From: Echinostoma caproni
Taxonomy: Eukaryota > Platyhelminthes > Trematoda > Plagiorchiida > Echinostomatidae
Length of the DNA stretch: 10,520 bases
Reading direction: 5' to 3'
Assembly: GCA_900618425.1 (NCBI GenBank)
Contig: UZAN01041644.1
Location: forward strand, 43,984-54,503
In this document: positions 7,716 to 10,520 of the stretch, piece by piece
Layout of the letters: each line of letters opens with the position of its first letter
Numbering within the stretch: position 1 is the stretch's first letter
The notes under the pieces: generated by a model
The model's input: only the letters and a program-made list of their open reading frames with translations
Told to the model about the DNA's origin: nothing
Database searches by the model: none
Translations under genes and position numbers: made by a program

Positions 7716-7770
7716 TCACCCGGTGTTGCAAACAAGATTATTGTGACGAAAATGCACTTCCTGGGTACAG
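7716..7770 (+). CDS. candidate exon with a three-finger-receptor-like CC-x4-C signature
   Basis: The segment follows TGTCTATTCAACAG (AG at 7714-7715) and precedes GTATATGA (GT at 7771). With two leading bases it reads TRCCKQDYCDENALPGY plus two bases. The pattern CC-x4-C followed by an acidic or Asn residue and then LP is the closing signature of three-finger extracellular domains, such as TGF-beta/activin type I receptors and Ly6 proteins, where the usual form is CC-x4-C-N. Here the Asn is Asp. The frame is open upstream to 7496 but shows no further cysteine pattern. A second frame (SIQQSPGVANKIIVTKMHF) is also open, so the motif could be coincidence. No kinase or transmembrane exon is in the window. 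Confidence 0.22.
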
Positions 7771-7774
7771 GTAT

Positions 7775-7877
7775 ATGAATGGACTGACAAAAGATTAGCG
7801 GATACACATGCCTGACGTGCGGTAAGAACCGCAAAACCGGTCGTGTGCTTCCAGGGAAGTTTTGTCTAGTCATTCAT
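7775..7877. repeat. imperfect inverted repeat enclosing a small stem-loop
   Basis: ATGAATGGACTGACAAAAG (7775-7793) pairs with GTTTTGTCTAGTCATTCAT (7859-7877), with two single-base bulges. Inside lies a perfect stem TGCGGT/ACCGCA with a four-base loop (7818-7833). The nested shape could be a structured RNA, a decayed mobile element or chance. None of the hammerhead core motifs is present. Confidence 0.5.
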
Positions 7878-7893
7878 ACAATACTTAATATTT

Positions 7894-7896
<3 letters not shown>

Positions 7897-7927
<31 letters not shown>
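7897..7927. repeat. (AT)n microsatellite
   Basis: A perfect AT dinucleotide tract of 31 bases, read directly. It is a potential cruciform or slippage site with no coding content. Confidence 0.98.
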
Positions 7928-7928
<1 letters not shown>

Positions 7929-8081
7929 GAAAAAGGTGGTGGTTACTGGATTGATCCGCTCTTCACGAGCGTGTTTCCATTAGGTTTTTTTGTCTCAGGT
8001 TCCAAAACCCGGTAGATTGAGCAGTTAGTTCGAGGTTAATGTTGTTCCAAAGAAAATGTAATGCATCTCAGAGTGATTAGG

Positions 8082-8150
8082 TAGTGAAAACTACGTTCAT
8101 TTCTGGCTTTTTCGCAGAGATTGATAATCTGTTTATAAACTTACAAATAT
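8082..8150 (+). repeat. fold-back repeat family, single diverged copy C
   Basis: GTGAAAACTACGTTCATTTC, then TTTTTCGCAGAGATTGATAA, then TCTGTTTATAAAC follow the same order as the left arm of copy B and its flank (GTGAAAATCGTTCC, TTTCGCCTGTTGGCCGAGCT, TGGCAATTTGTTTGCAAAC). The shared peptide pattern is clear: FFAEIDNLFIN here against LLAELGNLFAN in copy B. No inverted partner is seen nearby, so this is a solo arm or a copy whose other arm is lost. Confidence 0.6.
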
Positions 8151-8296
8151 TGTTTAAACTCAGCACGTCGTATTCAACTTCCATTGCACCCCCGATTTTT
8201 TCTTGATTGCGATATCGCTTCTTACCCTGTTGCAACTGTGTATTTTTCCGCCCTGCCCGCCATCTGAAACTATTTAGAGGTTGCCTTGGTGATTAA

Positions 8297-8734
8297 ACGA
8301 TTCCTTCAAACCTGAGGACCGTTTTCATTTCACACGACTCGCTCGACATTTCACACACTCAAGGTAATAAATCATTTTGTGGCTTTGGAATAGATCATTT
8401 CAAGCACGTGGCATTCCAAAACTGGACTGGCATATTCAACGCACACGCACACCGAACACTGTCAACGTGGTCTAAACTTGGCAATAATGAGATGAGTGTT
8501 GCATTTCAACGAATGGAGCGCGTACACCTAACCGCGGTCAGTTCACCTCCCGACCCCGACCTCGATCCCTACTCCTCTCCCCTCCCCTTGGTGTCAATCC
8601 AGAATTCTCGCATCGCCCACTCACACTGGACAAAATTAATCCAGGTTACCGAAAAAGTCACCAGACATTCTCACGCTTGCTGTCAACCAAATAAAAACAA
8701 CCGAGTGAAATCCCAGCAACGAATTTTGAATTAA
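8297..8734 (+). CDS. longest open frame in the window (145 codons plus stop), unidentified
   Basis: The frame is open from just after a TAA at 8294 to a TAA at 8732-8734, the longest uninterrupted frame here. There is no early ATG: the first is at about codon 66 (MSVAFQRMERVHLTAV), so the start would have to be a splice acceptor or that ATG. From about 8510 to 8655 the third positions are strongly C/G biased, with a proline-rich run (SSPPDPDLDPYSSPLPLV), which looks like real coding. The last 30 codons lose this bias. A possible acceptor is TTTAG near 8276, but its frame closes early. An alternative is a gene fragment or compositional accident. I recognise no domain, and polar low-complexity content suggests a disordered region. 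Confidence 0.33.
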   Translation, partial: TIPSNLRTVFISHDSLDISHTQGNKSFCGFGIDHFKHVAFQNWTGIFNAHAHRTLSTWSKLGNNEMSVAFQRMERVHLTAVSSPPDPDLDPYSSPLPLVSIQNSRIAHSHWTKLIQVTEKVTRHSHACCQPNKNNRVKSQQRILN

Positions 8735-8804
8735 CAATTTTCTTCAAGATGAGGAACCACAAGATTGTCAAGGCTGCAGATTTGCGAAATGGATGCAACA
8801 AAAA

Positions 8805-8830
8805 TGTGTGTGTGTGTGTGTGTGTGTGTG
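8805..8830. repeat. (TG)n microsatellite
   Basis: Thirteen perfect TG units, read directly. It starts about 70 bases after the stop of the long + frame. Confidence 0.98.
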
Positions 8831-9314
8831 GAAGTATGTGAAAAATAACAGTAAGCCCTCGAGACGGAGACCCAAATGACTATTTCAACATAACGGTTTA
8901 ACCACGTATCACCTTTGTGAAGAATGAGGCATTCCCCTGTTCAAACCAGGTCTGGGTAATAACCCAGCGTTGTGCTCCGCGATCAAAACCTCATGAGATC
9001 ACAAATCTTTCGTATAGATTCAAGGATATAATCAAGGACTTTTTTCTCAAATGGTCATCTCTCCGAAGTGATCATGTGAGTCGGTATCAAATGGAGAACT
9101 GATTGATCAACGGGATTGATTAGAACGAAGATCAGCCGAGGTATTGGCCATCCAATCAATCCATTATTTGTAATATTTCCTCTGGCTGCATTCGCTAACT
9201 GATTCAAGAATTAAAGTGCCCCTAAGTGTGATCAGTCATTCGTTGACTAAAATGATTTAATGAGATCCGACATGGTAGAACATAGTTAACCTGTTGGTAA
9301 ATATGATCACATGG
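8831..9314. other. no gene seen
   Basis: A 61-codon + frame starting at a GTG (8917) has no codon bias or splice support. A perfect six-base-pair hairpin (CTGGGT/ACCCAG, four-base loop) lies at 8952-8967. Nothing else could be supported. Confidence 0.5.
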
Positions 9315-9420
9315 ATGGCGTGGGCTTCGAATCCCGACAGGGATACCAAAAACACCCTTACCCAGTAGTCCTGAGTCCTAACAAGGATGATAGTTGTTCG
9401 GTGCTTTTATCAGCCAATTC
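9315..9420 (+). repeat. Pol III box-B-like segment, possible tRNA-derived SINE remnant
   Basis: GCTTCGAATCC at 9324-9334 differs from the box B consensus GGTTCGAATCC by one base and sits in a T-arm-like context (GTGGGCTTCGAATCCCGACA). No acceptable box A or acceptor-stem partner is seen upstream, so it is not a functional tRNA gene. The following sequence (ACCAAAAACACCCTTACCCA) has the look of a repeat body that I associate with fluke interspersed repeats, but that is memory, not evidence. It shares only the box with the site at 2440. Confidence 0.38.
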
Positions 9421-9906
9421 GCATCATTCAATCGTGAATGTTCAACCCATAATTCAGCGATAGAAAAATCTTCAATTTAACTCGAAATCACCTGTAATAT
9501 ACGTGTTGTTCATTCTGACTACCCTCATATTCACTCGCAGTTTGGAGTTCATTTAGTCAACATTGGACTGGAAGCTAACCGATTGAACTAAACAATAAGT
9601 ATTGAAAAGTCGATATACTTGTTTCACAATGTATGCGGTTAACGAATAAACGTATGAAGAGGAGGGTCTACCCTTTATTCGACAGCCTGTTACTTGCAGT
9701 AACATTTTATACTACTTTTATTATCACACAGCTTCACGTAATGAACAGTTGAAGGCGTGAACCACATTATCACAGGACCTACGATTTACTAATATGAACC
9801 AGTTGCTTAAACCCTGAGACTTGGATTTGCAACCTGCAAACGACCCCAACAGAATAGATGCGGTATTGGGCACCGACGCCGTTTGCTCACTTGGGGCCAA
9901 TAGGTA
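9421..9906. other. no gene; possible 3' flank of the minus-strand exon
   Basis: If 9907-10230 is a terminal exon, this holds its 3' untranslated region. An AATAAA signal on the minus strand lies at 9673-9678, about 230 bases past the stop, a reasonable distance for polyadenylation. A perfect 7-bp hairpin (TGTTACT/AGTAACA) sits at 9687-9703. No frame of interest was seen. Confidence 0.4.
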
Positions 9907-10230
9907 CTAATTCAGCTGATTGATCCAGTCGATTGGGTTGCGTTTGTTCACAACTTCAGAAGTTTCAACACCGGTTAAGCAAGCTGGTCCGAGTGAAAAA
10001 TCACATATGTCTCCACATTTGTGTACACGTGAGGTTTTCTTTTGTCCGTGATCTAAACAGAACCGAGTAGGAATCAGTCCAATATTTAAAACCGGACTAA
10101 AATTATCGGAGTGAGATTGCAAATCAGGCTGCAGCAAATCGTGCAACTGCTCACAACCCCAAGTAGTTGATACTGAACAGTCCAAATGAATACTTCTGGG
10201 TTTGAAGTCGGAAATCCTACTCGGGAATCT
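9907..10230 (-). CDS. candidate terminal coding exon, unidentified protein
   Basis: The minus frame is open from a TAG near 10237 down to a TAG at 9907-9909. A possible acceptor (GGTAGTGCTGCAG) would begin the exon at 10230; CAAACCCAG near 10195 is an alternative. The frame has about 107 sense codons and reads as an ordinary soluble protein, with SVSTTWGCEQLHDLLQPDL, KTSRVHKCGDICDF and WINQLN at the end. Several Cys and His are present but form no zinc-finger spacing I recognise. There is no in-frame ATG, so it cannot be a complete gene. An AATAAA lies downstream at 9673-9678. The retroelement fragment just upstream (10250-10380, same strand) leaves open that this is downstream element coding in another frame or plain chance. 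Confidence 0.35.
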   Translation of the reverse strand, partial: RFPSRISDFKPRSIHLDCSVSTTWGCEQLHDLLQPDLQSHSDNFSPVLNIGLIPTRFCLDHGQKKTSRVHKCGDICDFSLGPACLTGVETSEVVNKRNPIDWINQLN

Positions 10231-10249
10231 GCAGCACTACCGTATCCAA

Positions 10250-10380
10250 AATTTTGATATGCTCATCTGTTGTTCTACCAGCGATAATATTCTACAGATA
10301 CTTCATCATAAACTCGAAACCAACCAGCATACGTACATTCTTTGTTGAAGAAGATCTGGGAAACATCATAGAACTCGTTC
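10250..10380 (-). pseudogene. decayed reverse-transcriptase fragment, RTE-like
   Basis: On the minus strand a 34-codon frame (10378 down to a TAG at 10275-10277) includes EFYDVSQIFF and AGWFRVYDEVSVEYYRW. In RTE-type and related non-LTR reverse transcriptases, a stretch of the form (G/R)VRVY-(G/D)-x-(L/V)S precedes the conserved SGVRQGCPLSP block. The DNA after the stop (GGTAGAACAACAGATGAGCA) lines up with that block if one or two bases are missing, which would make this a frameshifted, stop-containing copy. The YADD catalytic box is not visible. The + strand is also open (10206-10385, with FFVEEDLGNIIELVL), so the match is suggestive only. Confidence 0.35.
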
Positions 10381-10432
10381 TATGCTGAATTGTGTTCTTC
10401 CTGATTGAGAATGACCAGATCATTAGAAAGAT

Positions 10433-10519
<87 letters not shown>

Positions 10520-10520
10520 G
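10433..10520. repeat. (ACAG)n tetranucleotide satellite, cut by window end
   Basis: Twenty-two perfect ACAG units run to the last base, so the true length is unknown. The array is uninterrupted, which points to recent expansion or active slippage. It adjoins the reverse-transcriptase fragment on the latter's 5' side. Confidence 0.98.

Noticed and set aside
7496..7798. 100-codon ATG-started + frame as a complete gene
   Set aside because: Its first part is the degenerate CA/TA microsatellite and AT filler. Only the short 7716-7770 piece shows any coding character.
7740..7860. Hammerhead ribozyme of the kind found in schistosome SINE-like elements
   Set aside because: A GACGAAA occurs at 7744-7750, but the CTGATGA core is missing nearby and the helices do not fit.
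8888..8905. Flatworm spliced-leader RNA gene (AACGGTTTAACC start)
   Set aside because: The leader-like start is only a short palindrome. There is no leader-length sequence ending in ATG, no donor and no Sm-like site.
9300..9345. tRNA gene
   Set aside because: Only a T-arm-like stretch with one box B mismatch is present; the remaining arms cannot be drawn.
10433..10520. CRISPR array
   Set aside because: It is a perfect tetranucleotide tandem repeat with no spacers, in a eukaryotic context.

Overview
This window looks like nuclear, non-coding-rich DNA of a multicellular eukaryote. It has many simple-sequence tracts ((CA)n, (TG)n, (AT)n, (TAA)n, (ACAG)n), AT-rich filler, decayed repeats and no bacterial-style operon. 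There is no long gene body. My best guess at the source is a flatworm, probably a digenean trematode. The reasons are the intron-like gaps of only 26-27 nt, the RTE-like retroelement debris, and a fold-back repeat whose sequence reminds me of fluke genomes. That is recognition from memory, not a search result.

Layout. Positions 1-480 hold no clear gene, then a (CA)n tract. At 900-950 there is a weak exon candidate. Positions 1587-1605 form a perfect four-run G tract (G-quadruplex type), next to the first, diverged copy of a fold-back repeat family (arms near 1790-1890 and 2005-2160). The best host-gene signal is a phase-0, 81-nt exon candidate at 2786-2866 on the + strand. It is phase-compatible with a putative 3'-terminal pair (4131-4176 and 4204-4259) separated by a 27-nt GT-AG interval, so 2786 to 4259 could be the 3' end of one gene. 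A GC-richer block (about 4752-5300) is probably a dispersed repeat. Positions 5815-6514 hold two retroelement-tail-like segments facing each other, each running into a TTA/ATT tract, with a small intron-split ORF candidate between them. Positions 6701-6852 form a near-perfect long hairpin (about 70-bp stem, 10-nt loop) of the fold-back family.

Downstream come a second, AT-rich inverted repeat (7002-7100), a short exon candidate with a three-finger-receptor-like CC-x4-C signature (7716-7770), an (AT)n tract, a third copy of the fold-back family (8082-8150), and the longest uninterrupted reading frame in the window (8297-8734, +). After a (TG)n tract there is a Pol III box-B-like repeat (about 9315-9420), then a 108-codon open terminal-exon candidate on the minus strand (9907-10230). 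Next is a decayed reverse-transcriptase fragment, also minus (about 10250-10380). The window ends inside an (ACAG)n satellite.

No product can be named with confidence. The exon calls rest on splice-site consensus, open frame and codon-position bias read by eye. The repeat calls rest on within-window matches and are firmer. No evidence of a new multi-gene system was seen. The most unusual items are the fold-back family with its dsRNA-forming hairpin and the ultra-short intron candidates.
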